64,000 nt of DNA, taken from positions 44,830 to 108,829 of the forward strand of contig PVBG01000019.1 of assembly GCA_002968845.1 (NCBI GenBank). The letters run 5' to 3'. How positions within the stretch are numbered: position 1 is the stretch's first letter; each line of letters opens with the position of its first letter. Positions 1 to 8,969 of the stretch are shown here, one piece after another. The notes under the pieces are model-generated. The model was not told the origin of the DNA. It saw nothing but the letters and a program-made list of their open reading frames with translations, and made no database searches. Source of the DNA: Neorhizobium tomejilense. GTDB taxonomy: Bacteria; Pseudomonadota; Alphaproteobacteria; Rhizobiales; Rhizobiaceae. Made by a program: the position numbers and the translations under genes.

Positions 1-76
1 GCGATTTGCCCTTTTCAATTGATGCCCGAGAGGCTACAAGAAACGCGCAACTCAACGCCCACTCAAGGAGGCCCAC

Positions 77-133
77 ATGGATATGACCGTGCTCTCGCGC
101 CTCCGCTGCCGGATTACTCGCTTTCTGGCCTAG
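77..133 (+). CDS. possible 18-codon leader ORF upstream of ABC exporter
   Basis: A short ORF runs ATG (77-79) to TAG (131-133) and encodes MDMTVLSRLRCRITRFLA. It is preceded by a near-perfect Shine-Dalgarno AAGGAGG at 65-71 with 5-nt spacing, stronger than the site of most real genes here. It lies 144 nt before the ABC exporter start at 278, in the same direction. The peptide is basic (four Arg) with no other recognisable feature. It could be a regulatory upstream ORF or a stand-alone small protein. No homologue is recognised, so the call rests on the ribosome binding site and position. Confidence 0.35.
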   Translation: MDMTVLSRLRCRITRFLA

Positions 134-277
134 GCGTTCGCGGTTTCTCGCAAACTCTTCCCTTCCTGACTCGTTACGTGGCCGACATCCGGCCTCGATA
201 TCCTAGGTTTTCGCCGCCCGATTCTGGCCACCTTACGCGCCGAGCCGGTACGGCAATCCGATTTACGGAGCTTTTTC

Positions 278-2134
278 ATGTTCTCGTGGTTCGAACGGCG
301 CGTTGATCCCTATCCGGACGAAGCGCCCTCACTACCGCCCGCCGGCCTTGCGGCCTTCCTGTGGCACTATACCAAGCCGGTCTGGCCGTGGGTCGTCATC
401 ATGTCGACCTGTACGATGCTGATTGCCGTCGGCGAAGTGGCGCTGTTCCAGTTCCTCGGCGATATCGTCGACTGGCTGACCAATGCCGATCGGGCAACCT
501 TCCTTGAAAGCGAAGGGCCGAAACTGTTCTTCATGGCCTTCGTGGTGCTGATCGCATTGCCGGCGATCGCGACCCTCAATTCGCTGATCATGCATCAGAT
601 CCTGATGGGTAATTTCCCGATGATCGCCCGCTGGCAGATGCACCGGTTCCTGCTCAGGCACTCGATGACGTTCTTCGCCAACGAGTTTGCCGGCCGCGTC
701 TCGACCAAGGTGATGCAGACCTCGCTCGCCATCCGCGAAACGGTGATGAAGGTGCTCGACGTATTCGTCTACGTCTTCACCTATTTCGTCTCGATGATCG
801 CCATCGTCGCGGCAGCCGACCTGCGCCTTGCGGTGCCGCTCGTCCTCTGGATCGTCTTCTACTCGATCACGGTCGCCTATTATGTGCCGCGTCTGAGGAA
901 GATTTCGGCGGAACAGGCGGATGCGCGCTCGATGATGACCGGTCGCGTCGTGGACAGCTATACGAACATCGCGACCGTCAAGCTCTTCTCGCATGCGGGA
1001 AGGGAAGAGGCCTATGCGCAAGACGCGATGGACGTCTTCCTGAAAACCGTACATGCGCAGATGCGCAAGGTGACGGGTTTCCAGGCGCTGGTCTATTTCT
1101 ACAACTGTGCCGCCCTCTTTACCGTCGGCACGTTGTCGATCTGGTTCTGGCTGGACAGCGCCATCTCGATCGGGGCGATCGCGATCGCGATCGGTCTTGC
1201 GATGCGCATCAACGGCATGTCGCAATGGGTGATGTGGGAAGTGTCGGCGCTCTTCGAAAACATCGGCACCGTCTATGACGGCATGTCGATGATGACCAAG
1301 GCGCATGACGTGGTGGACCAGAAGGGCGCTTCGACGCTCACCGCGAAAAAGGGCCATATCCGCTACGACAACGTCCACTTCCACTATGGCAAGGGCAAGG
1401 GCGTCATCGAAGGCATGACGCTCGATATCCCGGCCGGCCAGAAGGTCGGTCTGGTCGGCCGCTCCGGCGCCGGCAAGACGACGCTGATGAACCTGCTGTT
1501 GCGCTTCTACGATCTGGAGGGCGGCCGCATCACCATCGATGGCCAGGACATATCGACTGTGACGCAGGACAGCCTGCGTTCGCTGATCGGCGTGGTCACC
1601 CAGGATACCTCGCTGCTGCACCGCTCGATCCGCGACAACATCGCCTACGGCAAGCCGGACGCGACCGACGCGGACATCGTCGAGGCGGCAAAGCGGGCAA
1701 ACGCCTGGGAGTTCATCGACGGACTTGCCGACATGCAGGGACGCAAGGGTCTCGATGCGCATGTGGGCGAACGAGGCGTGAAGCTTTCCGGCGGGCAACG
1801 GCAGCGCATCGCGATCGCCCGCGTCTTCCTGAAGGACGCGCCAATCCTGGTGCTCGACGAGGCGACTTCGGCGCTCGACTCGGAAGTCGAAGCGGCGATC
1901 CAGGAGAACCTGTTCGCGCTGATGGAGGGCAAGACGGTGATTGCGATCGCCCACCGGCTGTCGACGCTCACCGAAATGGACCGGCTGATCGTGCTCGATC
2001 GCGGCCGGATCATCGAAGCCGGCACGCACCGCGAACTGGTCGCGACCGGCGGCATCTATGCCGACCTCTGGAACCGCCAGTCCGGCGGCTTCATCGGCCA
2101 TGAGAACGTGATCGAGGAAGAGGCGGCGGAGTAA
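278..2134 (+). CDS. ABC exporter, fused permease/ATP-binding half-transporter
   Basis: A 618-residue type IV (MsbA/multidrug-like) half-transporter of the inner membrane. The N-terminal membrane domain has about six helices within residues 35-310. The C-terminal nucleotide-binding domain carries Walker A GRSGAGKTT near residue 396, the signature LSGGQRQR near 502, Walker B ILVLDEATSALD near 523 and the H-loop AIAHRLST. The start is ATG at 278 with GGAG at 267-270, 7 nt away. A close paralogue of the same size and orientation lies at 2889, so a heterodimeric exporter is likely. Only the toxin-antitoxin pair, on the opposite strand, separates them. The substrate (drug, lipid or peptide) cannot be read from sequence. 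Confidence 0.93.
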   Translation: MFSWFERRVDPYPDEAPSLPPAGLAAFLWHYTKPVWPWVVIMSTCTMLIAVGEVALFQFLGDIVDWLTNADRATFLESEGPKLFFMAFVVLIALPAIATLNSLIMHQILMGNFPMIARWQMHRFLLRHSMTFFANEFAGRVSTKVMQTSLAIRETVMKVLDVFVYVFTYFVSMIAIVAAADLRLAVPLVLWIVFYSITVAYYVPRLRKISAEQADARSMMTGRVVDSYTNIATVKLFSHAGREEAYAQDAMDVFLKTVHAQMRKVTGFQALVYFYNCAALFTVGTLSIWFWLDSAISIGAIAIAIGLAMRINGMSQWVMWEVSALFENIGTVYDGMSMMTKAHDVVDQKGASTLTAKKGHIRYDNVHFHYGKGKGVIEGMTLDIPAGQKVGLVGRSGAGKTTLMNLLLRFYDLEGGRITIDGQDISTVTQDSLRSLIGVVTQDTSLLHRSIRDNIAYGKPDATDADIVEAAKRANAWEFIDGLADMQGRKGLDAHVGERGVKLSGGQRQRIAIARVFLKDAPILVLDEATSALDSEVEAAIQENLFALMEGKTVIAIAHRLSTLTEMDRLIVLDRGRIIEAGTHRELVATGGIYADLWNRQSGGFIGHENVIEEEAAE

Positions 2135-2196
2135 GCTCCGCCGCCATCCCATTTTTCGCTCTGAGGTAAGTACTTTAAGGAATGCTTCCGTGGAAT

Positions 2197-2475
2197 TCAG
2201 ATTCGGTTTTCGCGAGTGTGCCAGATACGGAGAAGAAAAATCATCTCGCCCTGTATCTCGTATCGAAACTCGTAGTCACCGATCAAAAGTCGTCGGATTT
2301 CACGCGGCGCGAACTCATCCAGCCTTTCACCAAGCCGTGGATGCTGGATGAGTTTCCTGGGTGCTGCAGCCAGGTTTTGAGCCGTGCGGGCCGCCGCGGG
2401 TGCGTTCACCACAGCCAGAAAATCATGAAGGCGGTTTAGATCGGACACCGCTTTTGACGACCATTTCAGTTCCAT
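2197..2475 (-). CDS. RelE/ParE family toxin
   Basis: A 92-residue protein with the RelE/ParE layout: N-terminal MELKWSSKAVSDLNRL, a central P-R-L-G motif (HPRLGERLDEF) and the terminal strand RRLLIGDYEFRYEI followed by ILRIWHTRENR, typical of ParE/RelE mRNA interferases or gyrase poisons. Its ATG overlaps the stop of the upstream antitoxin by one base, which implies translational coupling. The pair sits antisense between two ABC exporter genes. RelE-type (ribosome-dependent RNase) and ParE-type (gyrase inhibitor) cannot be told apart with certainty here. The WHTRENR ending is seen across the whole superfamily. Confidence 0.85.
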   Translation of the reverse strand: MELKWSSKAVSDLNRLHDFLAVVNAPAAARTAQNLAAAPRKLIQHPRLGERLDEFAPREIRRLLIGDYEFRYEIQGEMIFLLRIWHTRENRI

Positions 2476-2735
2476 TACAGGGGACGGGGCAGGGGCTTGT
2501 CAGTACCCAGGCTGGCAACCCACTTTTCGACCTCCTCCTGATCGACCACGTTTCCCGCATCGACGTCCGCCATTGCCTCCAGCGTCAGCCGCCGCCGCTC
2601 CTCTTCCAGCTCGATCCAGTCGGCGAGTGCCTGCTTGACGATCCAGCCCCTTGAACGTTCCAGGCGGGTCGCCAGTTCGTCCACTTTCTCAGCCAGCTGA
2701 ACCGGCACATGTGCAGTCAGAACACGGGTTTCCAT
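2475..2735 (-). CDS. ribbon-helix-helix antitoxin (CopG/RHH type)
   Basis: An 86-residue protein starting METRVLTAHVPVQLAEKVDE, the short N-terminal strand and helix of a ribbon-helix-helix DNA-binding fold, continuing ELATRLERSRGWIVKQALADWI. The acidic C-terminal half is the likely toxin-binding region. The ATG at 2733-2735 is preceded on the minus strand by AAAGGAG. A much longer upstream reading frame exists, but it is antisense to the ABC exporter at 2889 and is not used. The protein should neutralise the adjacent RelE/ParE toxin and repress the operon through the inverted repeat at 2756-2778. Confidence 0.85.
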   Translation of the reverse strand: METRVLTAHVPVQLAEKVDELATRLERSRGWIVKQALADWIELEEERRRLTLEAMADVDAGNVVDQEEVEKWVASLGTDKPLPRPL

Positions 2736-2755
2736 GGGAACTCCTTTGGGGCAAT

Positions 2756-2778
2756 CATAATGATTGATATTGATTATG
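2756..2778. promoter_or_regulatory. candidate antitoxin operator
   Basis: Inverted repeat CATAAT (2756-2761) / ATTATG (2773-2778) in an AT-rich patch about 20 bp upstream of the antitoxin start. Its position is typical for RHH autoregulation. The patch also lies in the 150-bp gap ahead of the second ABC exporter, so the repressor could affect both directions. Confidence 0.45.
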
Positions 2779-2888
2779 TCCAATGGGCGCGAAGGTCTGC
2801 CCGGCAGGCCTTTCACATTAAGAAAATGTAAGCCGCGGCCCGGCCGCTTTCGCTTTGCCGGGCTTAAGAATCCGCCTATATCGGGTCC

Positions 2889-4751
2889 ATGTTGAAATCG
2901 GTCTTCCGCACCTTCGAGAGCTTTATCAAGCCGTTTGCGAGGCGGGACGACCTGAAGCCACCCGTTGGCCTTGTCGGCTTCATCTGGTTCTATGTCCGCC
3001 AGGCAAAACTTCCCTTCTTCGCAATGCTGGTGCTCGGCGGGCTTGCCGCCGGCGTCGAGGCGGCAATGTTCTGGTATGTCGGCCGGCTGGTCGATATCCT
3101 CGACACGACCCAACCTTCCGAGGGATGGTCGGGGCTGCTTGCCGACCACGGGACCGAACTGGTCGTCATGGCGCTGGTGGTCGGCATCGGCCGCTTCCTG
3201 ATCGGGCTGATGACGGCGCTGGTCGACCAGCAGATCATCACGCCCGGTTTCTACAACCTGGTGCGCTGGCAATCGTACATCCACGTATCGCGCCAGTCGC
3301 TCTCCTTCTTCCAGAACGATTTCTCCGGCCGTATCGTCACGAAAGTCTGGTCGGCGGGTCAGGCGACCGGCGACGTTCTGACCTCCTTCATGGAAAGCGT
3401 CTGGTTCGTCGGCATCTATTCCGTCTCGACCATCGCGCTGGTCGCCGGGCTCGACTGGCGGCTGGCGGTGGTCGTCGTCGCATGGCTTTCGATCTTCGCG
3501 GTGCTCGCCAGATATTACGTGCCGCGTATTCGCGAACACTCCAAGGCCTCGGCCGAGGCCGGGTCGATGATCAGCGGCCGCATGGTCGACGCCTATTCGA
3601 ACATCCAGACGCTTCGGCTGTTCGGCCGCGACGAGGCGAACGACCGCTACATGCTCTCCGGTTTCGAGAGCTTTCAGGACACGATCATCGCCTTCACCCG
3701 GCTGCTGACCAGCGTGCGCGCCTCCATGGCCTTCCTCTCCGGCACGATGATCGTCACCATGGCGGCGATGAGCGTGCATCTGTGGCTCTCCGGCCTGATC
3801 TCGTCCGGCGCCGTCGCCTTCACCATGGCGCTGATGCTGAGGCTGAACTTCCTGCTCGGCCGGCTGATGACGCAGCTCAACGGCATCATGCGCAATATCG
3901 GCACGATCCAGAACTCAGCCGAGCTGATCTCGCAACCGATCGGACTGGTGGATGCGCCTGATGCAGCGCAGCTGGTGGTAAAACGCCCGGAAATCCGTTT
4001 CGAGAACGTCAGTTTTCACTACGGCAAGGCGAAGGGCGTCATCGACAATCTGTCGCTCACCATCCGGCCGGGCGAGAAGCTTGGCATCGTCGGGCGTTCC
4101 GGTGCCGGCAAGTCGACCCTCGTCAACCTGCTCCTGCGGTTCTACGATCTCGAAGGCGGCCGTATCCTGATCGACGGGCAGGATATCGCCAGGGCCACGC
4201 AGGAATCGCTGCGCGCCCAGATCGGCATGGTGACGCAGGATACCTCGCTGCTGCACCGGTCGATCCGCGACAATATCCTGTTCGGCCGGCCGGATGCGAC
4301 GGAGGCGCAGCTTATCGAGGCGGCGCGCAAGGCTGAAGCCGACACGTTCATCGCGGCTCTCGAAGACCAGCGCGGCCGCAAGGGTTTCGACGCGCATGTG
4401 GGCGAGCGCGGCGTCAAGCTTTCCGGCGGCCAGCGCCAGCGCGTGGCGATCGCCCGCGTGATGATCAAGGATGCGCCAATCCTGGTGCTCGACGAGGCCA
4501 CCTCGGCACTCGACTCGGAGGTGGAAGCGGCGATCCAGTCGAACCTGAAGCGGCTGATGCAGGGCAAGACCGTGCTTGCCATCGCCCACCGGCTCTCGAC
4601 GATCGCAGCCCTCGATCGCCTCATCGTCATGGACAAGGGCCGGATCATCGAGGACGGCACGCACAACGAACTGATTGCGCGGGGAGGGCTCTATTCGGAG
4701 CTCTGGGCAAGGCAGTCCGGCGGTTTCCTTGCCGCGGACGCAGCCCAATAG
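2889..4751 (+). CDS. ABC exporter, fused permease/ATP-binding half-transporter (second copy)
   Basis: A 620-residue paralogue of the exporter at 278. The membrane domain has about six helices (residues 35-315). The nucleotide-binding domain has Walker A GRSGAGKSTL near residue 406, LSGGQRQRVAIAR near 513, Walker B ILVLDEATSALD near 533, and the same HVGERGVKLSGGQ context as its partner. All catalytic motifs are intact in both, so the pair could work as a heterodimer or as two homodimers. The start at 2889 is the first ATG of the conserved region. The gene ends 7 bp from the convergent endonuclease-family gene. Substrate unknown. Confidence 0.92.
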   Translation: MLKSVFRTFESFIKPFARRDDLKPPVGLVGFIWFYVRQAKLPFFAMLVLGGLAAGVEAAMFWYVGRLVDILDTTQPSEGWSGLLADHGTELVVMALVVGIGRFLIGLMTALVDQQIITPGFYNLVRWQSYIHVSRQSLSFFQNDFSGRIVTKVWSAGQATGDVLTSFMESVWFVGIYSVSTIALVAGLDWRLAVVVVAWLSIFAVLARYYVPRIREHSKASAEAGSMISGRMVDAYSNIQTLRLFGRDEANDRYMLSGFESFQDTIIAFTRLLTSVRASMAFLSGTMIVTMAAMSVHLWLSGLISSGAVAFTMALMLRLNFLLGRLMTQLNGIMRNIGTIQNSAELISQPIGLVDAPDAAQLVVKRPEIRFENVSFHYGKAKGVIDNLSLTIRPGEKLGIVGRSGAGKSTLVNLLLRFYDLEGGRILIDGQDIARATQESLRAQIGMVTQDTSLLHRSIRDNILFGRPDATEAQLIEAARKAEADTFIAALEDQRGRKGFDAHVGERGVKLSGGQRQRVAIARVMIKDAPILVLDEATSALDSEVEAAIQSNLKRLMQGKTVLAIAHRLSTIAALDRLIVMDKGRIIEDGTHNELIARGGLYSELWARQSGGFLAADAAQ

Positions 4752-4758
4752 CTGCGGC

Positions 4759-5697
4759 TCACTGTCCGGTAACGGCGATCTCGGCGATCAGCCCGAAGTG
4801 GTTGGAGCCGTGCGGCTGGGGAATGCGGGTCAGCGACTTTATCTTGAGCGGCGCCCGCGCATAGACATGGTCGATCGGCACGCCGAACGCACCCGCCCGG
4901 ATCGGCCAGGTGGCGGGCTCGAAGCCGGCGGTCGCCAGGTCGGCATTGCGGAGGAACCGACGCATGTTCGGCGCCAGGCTCGAGGCGTTGAAATCGCCCG
5001 ACAGCAGCAGGGGGCCGCTCGTCTCGCTGATCGCGAGAGCGGCGCGGGTCAGTTCCACGGAGTGGAAATTGTCGAAATACGGCTTGGTCGTATGCATGCC
5101 GACGAAATGGATCGTTTGGCCGCGGACGGTCACCTTGGCGAGGATAAAGCGATCCGGAAAGATCTCGCTGAGCGATTGTACCGTCGGCGCTTCGATCGGC
5201 ACCTTCGATAGCATGAGCTGGTCGCAATCGGCGATCAGCAGGCCGCAGCCCACCCGGTAGGGATAGGTTTTCGCCAGCTCGTCCATATAGACCCTGAGCG
5301 GGGCGGCCTCCATGATGTTGACCAGGTCGGCGCCGGACGCCCGGATCGTTTCGACGATGTCTTCCGCATTGGCGAAATTGTCGTTGAGGATGTTGAAGGA
5401 CATCAGCCTGATGGTCGGTGCATTGACCTCTGCCGGTGTCATCGGCGCGGCGAAGTCGCGGCTCATCAGTACCGCGTGGCCGACAAAAAGGAGTGTGGCG
5501 GCGAACAACAGCCAGACCAGAAAGTGGCGCTTGACGAGAAGGGCTACGACCATGGCCGCGACGCAGCCGAGTGCCGCGTGCAGCTGCAGGCTGTAAAGCG
5601 TTCCCAAAAGCCAGTGGGGGTGTATGTAACGCGTCCCGATCGCCATCAGCACAAGCGACACGATGACGCAGATGGCAACCGATAGTGTTTGTCTCAT
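4759..5697 (-). CDS. endonuclease/exonuclease/phosphatase family membrane protein
   Basis: 312 residues. Three hydrophobic helices occupy residues 4-81 (for example FLVWLLFAATLLFVGHAVL), followed by an endonuclease/exonuclease/phosphatase (DNase I-like) domain from about residue 95. Visible motifs are LMSFNILNDN, VGMHTTKPY, LLLSGDFNAS, IDHVYAR and a C-terminal SNHFGL, matching the conserved Asn, Asp/Asn pair and final His of the fold. The catalytic domain should face the periplasm, as in other membrane-anchored members. Substrate (phosphodiester, sphingomyelin-like lipid or nucleic acid) cannot be assigned. The gene stands alone, convergent with the ABC exporter. Confidence 0.85.
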   Translation of the reverse strand: MRQTLSVAICVIVSLVLMAIGTRYIHPHWLLGTLYSLQLHAALGCVAAMVVALLVKRHFLVWLLFAATLLFVGHAVLMSRDFAAPMTPAEVNAPTIRLMSFNILNDNFANAEDIVETIRASGADLVNIMEAAPLRVYMDELAKTYPYRVGCGLLIADCDQLMLSKVPIEAPTVQSLSEIFPDRFILAKVTVRGQTIHFVGMHTTKPYFDNFHSVELTRAALAISETSGPLLLSGDFNASSLAPNMRRFLRNADLATAGFEPATWPIRAGAFGVPIDHVYARAPLKIKSLTRIPQPHGSNHFGLIAEIAVTGQ

Positions 5698-6089
5698 TCG
5701 GGTCTGTCCGGGACGGCCGCCTTCTGTCGTGGGCTTGGCCTAACATGAGGCCCGATTTGTTGCAATGCGGTGCCCGGCAGGGGAGTTAACGGGAAGTGCG
5801 CCATCCCCGCTGTTTCGCTTGAAAAACACTTGATTTTTCCGGGCCCAACAGGCCAGTGCAGGCCTTGTTTCTCAGGCCTGTGCTCTGCCTGTCACGCTGG
5901 TCCGGAACCCTCCGGGTTTTCCGGCGACAAACTGGTCGGCACCCCTTGCCAAGGCTGGACATATTTTGCGATCAAGCATAGAACGCGCCGGATTGCTGGG
6001 GAATCTATGGTCGAATTGTGTTCAACTGAGATTCGCCCGGACGGGGGCAGAGCGGTTTCCGCGAATTGCGTGAGAAGGATGATTGAGCC
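5698..6089. other. divergent intergenic region upstream of petABC
   Basis: A 392-bp gap between divergent genes. It holds an imperfect hairpin at about 5847-5869 (AACAGGCC ... GGCCTTGTT) with another AGGCCTGT copy just after it. No ORF with a good ribosome binding site is seen. It must contain the petABC promoter, but no clear -35/-10 pair is identified. Confidence 0.4.
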
Positions 6090-6668
6090 GTGAGCGAGCA
6101 CGACACACATAGCGAAATACCGGGCGAGCCCACTCGCCGTGATTTCCTTTACCTGACCACCGGCATGGCCGGCGCTGTCGGCGCTGTCTCGGTTGCCTGG
6201 CCTTTCATCGACCAGATGCGCCCGGACGCCTCGACACTGGCGCTCGCGTCCATCGAAGTGAATGTCGGGGCTCTCCAGCCGGGCATGTCGCTGACCGTCA
6301 AGTGGCGTGGCAAGCCTGTCTTCATTCGCAACCGCACGCCGAAGGAAGTGGAAGAGGCGAATGCCGTGGCGCTGGCGGATCTCAAGGATCCTGTCGCCCG
6401 CAACGCCAATCTGCCGGCCGACGCGCAGGCAAGCGATATCGATCGTTCCGCCGGCCAGGGCAAGGAGAACTGGATCGTGATGATCGGTTCCTGCACCCAT
6501 CTCGGCTGCGTTCCGCTCGGCCAGTCCGGCGATTTCGGCGGATGGTTCTGTCCGTGCCACGGCTCTCACTACGATACGGCCGGCCGTATCCGTAAGGGCC
6601 CGGCGCCGCAGAACCTCGCCATTCCGAATTTTGCATTTGCGTCCGACACAGTGATCAGGATCGGGTGA
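6090..6668 (+). CDS. petA: ubiquinol-cytochrome c reductase iron-sulfur (Rieske) subunit
   Basis: 192 residues, Rieske subunit of the cytochrome bc1 complex, which carries electrons from ubiquinol at the Qo site to cytochrome c1 on the periplasmic face. The N-terminus has a twin-arginine motif TRRDFLYL followed by a single membrane anchor (about residues 17-36). The cluster ligands are in box 1 CTHLGC (about 135-140) and box 2 CPCHGS (about 154-159). The start is GTG at 6090 with AAGGAT upstream. First gene of petABC, 13 bp before petB. Confidence 0.97.
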   Translation: MSEHDTHSEIPGEPTRRDFLYLTTGMAGAVGAVSVAWPFIDQMRPDASTLALASIEVNVGALQPGMSLTVKWRGKPVFIRNRTPKEVEEANAVALADLKDPVARNANLPADAQASDIDRSAGQGKENWIVMIGSCTHLGCVPLGQSGDFGGWFCPCHGSHYDTAGRIRKGPAPQNLAIPNFAFASDTVIRIG

Positions 6669-6681
6669 GGGGATAATATCT

Positions 6682-7953
6682 ATGAGCGGTCATTCCACAT
6701 ACCAGCCATCGACCGGCATCGAAAAGTGGATCGATTCGCGGCTTCCGCTGCCGCGCATGATCCATGACAGCTTCATTTCCTACCCCGTTCCCCGCAATCT
6801 GAACTATGCCTACACGTTCGGCGCCATGCTGTCGGTCATGCTGATCGTGCAGATCATCACCGGCGTGGTGCTCGCCATGCATTATACCGCTTCGACCGGC
6901 ATTGCCTTCGACTCGGTCGAAAAGATCATGCGCGACGTGAACCATGGCTGGCTGCTGCGCTACATGCATGCCAACGGCGCCTCGTTCTTCTTCGTCGCCG
7001 TCTACCTGCATATCGCCCGTGGCCTTTATTACGGCTCCTACAAGGCGCCCCGTGAAATCCTCTGGATCCTCGGCGTGGTGATCTACCTCCTGATGATGGC
7101 GACCGGCTTCATGGGCTACGTTCTGCCCTGGGGTCAGATGTCCTTCTGGGGCGCGACCGTCATCACCGGCTTCTTCTCGGCCTTCCCGCTGGTCGGCGAA
7201 TGGATCCAGCAGTTCCTGCTCGGTGGCTTCGCTGTCGATCAGCCGACGCTGAACCGCTTCTTCTCGCTGCACTACCTGCTGCCCTTCATGATCGCCGGCG
7301 TCGTCGTCCTGCACATCTGGGCCCTGCACGTCACCGGCCAGACCAACCCGACCGGCGTCGAGGTGAAGACCAAGACCGATACCGTCGCCTTCACGCCCTA
7401 TGCGACGATGAAGGATGCGCTCGGCGTCTCCGTCTTCCTGATCGTCTATGCCTGGTTCATCTTCTACATGCCGAACTACCTCGGCCACCCGGACAACTAC
7501 ATCCCGGCCGACGCCTTGAAGACCCCCGCTCACATCGTTCCGGAATGGTATTACCTGCCGTTCTACGCCATGCTGCGCGCGATCACCTTCAACGTCCTCT
7601 TCATCGACTCCAAGCTTGGCGGCGTTCTGGTGATGTTCGGTTCGATCCTCATCCTGTTCTTCCTGCCCTGGCTCGACACGTCGAAGGTCCGCTCCGCCGT
7701 CTATCGTCCCTGGTACAAGCTGTTCTTCTGGCTGTTCGTCGCCAATGCGATCATGCTCGGCTGGCTCGGTTCCCAGCCCGCGGAAGGCATCTTCACAGCA
7801 CTGTCGCAGATCGGCACGCTGTATTACTTCGGCTTCTTCCTGGTGATCATGCCGCTTCTCGGCCTGTTCGAAACGCCGAGGCGCATTCCGAACTCCATCA
7901 CGGAAGCGGTTCTTGAGAAAAAGAACGGCAAATCCGCCGAAGCCCGCGCCTGA
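6682..7953 (+). CDS. petB: cytochrome b of the bc1 complex
   Basis: 423 residues, the eight-helix di-heme core of the bc1 complex that forms the quinol-oxidising (Qo) and quinone-reducing (Qi) sites. Visible hallmarks are the paired heme histidines in the second and fourth helices (MHANGASFFF, FSLHYLLPF ... LHIWALHVTGQ), the Qo motif PEWYYLPFYAMLRA and a FMGYVLPWGQMSFWGA segment. Encoded as one polypeptide, unlike the split b6/IV arrangement. Sits between petA and petC, 13 and 27 bp away. Confidence 0.97.
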   Translation: MSGHSTYQPSTGIEKWIDSRLPLPRMIHDSFISYPVPRNLNYAYTFGAMLSVMLIVQIITGVVLAMHYTASTGIAFDSVEKIMRDVNHGWLLRYMHANGASFFFVAVYLHIARGLYYGSYKAPREILWILGVVIYLLMMATGFMGYVLPWGQMSFWGATVITGFFSAFPLVGEWIQQFLLGGFAVDQPTLNRFFSLHYLLPFMIAGVVVLHIWALHVTGQTNPTGVEVKTKTDTVAFTPYATMKDALGVSVFLIVYAWFIFYMPNYLGHPDNYIPADALKTPAHIVPEWYYLPFYAMLRAITFNVLFIDSKLGGVLVMFGSILILFFLPWLDTSKVRSAVYRPWYKLFFWLFVANAIMLGWLGSQPAEGIFTALSQIGTLYYFGFFLVIMPLLGLFETPRRIPNSITEAVLEKKNGKSAEARA

Positions 7954-7980
7954 CGCCTGCGACCGAGAGGGATTAGAATT

Positions 7981-8856
7981 ATGAACAAGCTTGTTACAAG
8001 CCTCGTCTCGCTGGCCTTTCTGGCGGGAATGGGCGTTGCCTCGGCCGTTGCGCAGGAAAATCACGCTGCGGCCCCGGCCGCGGAACATGCGGAAACGCCG
8101 CATTTTCCGATCCACCATCCCAAGGAAACCGACTGGAGTTTCGCGGGTCCGTTTGGCCATTACGACAAGGGCCAGCTCCAGCGCGGCCTGAAGGTCTATA
8201 CGGAAGTCTGTTCCGCCTGCCACTCGATGCGTCTGGTCTCCTTCCGCACCTTGGAAGACCTCGGTTATTCGGAAGCCCAGGTGAAGGCTTTCGCCGCCAA
8301 CTACAAGGTTCAGGACGGCCCGAACGACGAAGGCGAAATGTTCGAACGCACCGCCGTTCCGTCCGACCAGTTCCCTTCGCCCTTCCCGAACACCCAGGCT
8401 GCCGCTGCCGCCAACAACGGCGCAGCACCGCCGGACATGTCGCTGATCGCCAAGGCCCGCGGCGTGACCCGCGGCTTTCCGCAGTTCGTCATCGACATAT
8501 TCACCCAGTACCAGGAAGGCGGACCGGACTACATCCATTCGCTGCTGACCGGCTACGAGCAGCCGCCGGCCGGCGTCGAGGTTGCTCCGGGCACCCATTA
8601 CAATCCGTATTTCGCCGGCGCTGCCGCGCTTGCCATGGCTCCGCCGCTCAGCGCCGACCAGGTGACCTATGACGACGGCGCGCCGCAGACGGTCGATCAG
8701 TATGCCAAGGATGTCTCGGCCTTCCTGATGTGGGCTGCCGAGCCTCATCTCGAAGATCGCAAGCGCACCGGTTTCATGGTGATGATCTTCCTGGTGATCT
8801 TCACGGGCCTGATCTACCTGACCAAGAAGTCGGTCTATGCCAGCAAGGAACACTGA
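7981..8856 (+). CDS. petC: cytochrome c1 of the bc1 complex
   Basis: 291 residues. A cleavable signal peptide (residues 1-24, ending ASAVAQ) targets it to the periplasm. The heme c motif CSACH is at about residues 77-81. Conserved cytochrome c1 blocks follow (PPDMSLIAKARG, DYIHSLLTGYEQPP, HYNPYFAGAAALAMAPPL, with the axial Met within the last) and one C-terminal membrane anchor (about 262-282, MVMIFLVIFTGLIYL). It accepts electrons from the Rieske protein and passes them to cytochrome c. Last gene of petABC, closed by the terminator at 8877. Confidence 0.97.
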   Translation: MNKLVTSLVSLAFLAGMGVASAVAQENHAAAPAAEHAETPHFPIHHPKETDWSFAGPFGHYDKGQLQRGLKVYTEVCSACHSMRLVSFRTLEDLGYSEAQVKAFAANYKVQDGPNDEGEMFERTAVPSDQFPSPFPNTQAAAAANNGAAPPDMSLIAKARGVTRGFPQFVIDIFTQYQEGGPDYIHSLLTGYEQPPAGVEVAPGTHYNPYFAGAAALAMAPPLSADQVTYDDGAPQTVDQYAKDVSAFLMWAAEPHLEDRKRTGFMVMIFLVIFTGLIYLTKKSVYASKEH

Positions 8857-8876
8857 GGTTTTACCTCGTGATTGCG

Positions 8877-8905
8877 AAAAGGCGGCCTGCGGGTCGCCTT
8901 TTTTG
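8877..8905 (+). terminator. rho-independent terminator after petABC
   Basis: Stem AAAAGGCG (8877-8884) / CGCCTTTT (8895-8902), extended inward by GCC/GGT pairing, followed by a short T run, 20 bp after the petC stop. Confidence 0.8.
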
Positions 8906-8969
8906 TTGGGAGGGGAGCCATCAGTTGCTAGGCTCGGTCTCCCTCCCTGCCGCCAAATATGTGGATCAC

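Noticed and set aside
332..2152. 606-codon minus-strand frame opposite the ABC exporter
   Set aside because: Antisense shadow of a high-GC gene, His/Asp/Arg-rich, no family similarity, and no ribosome binding site.
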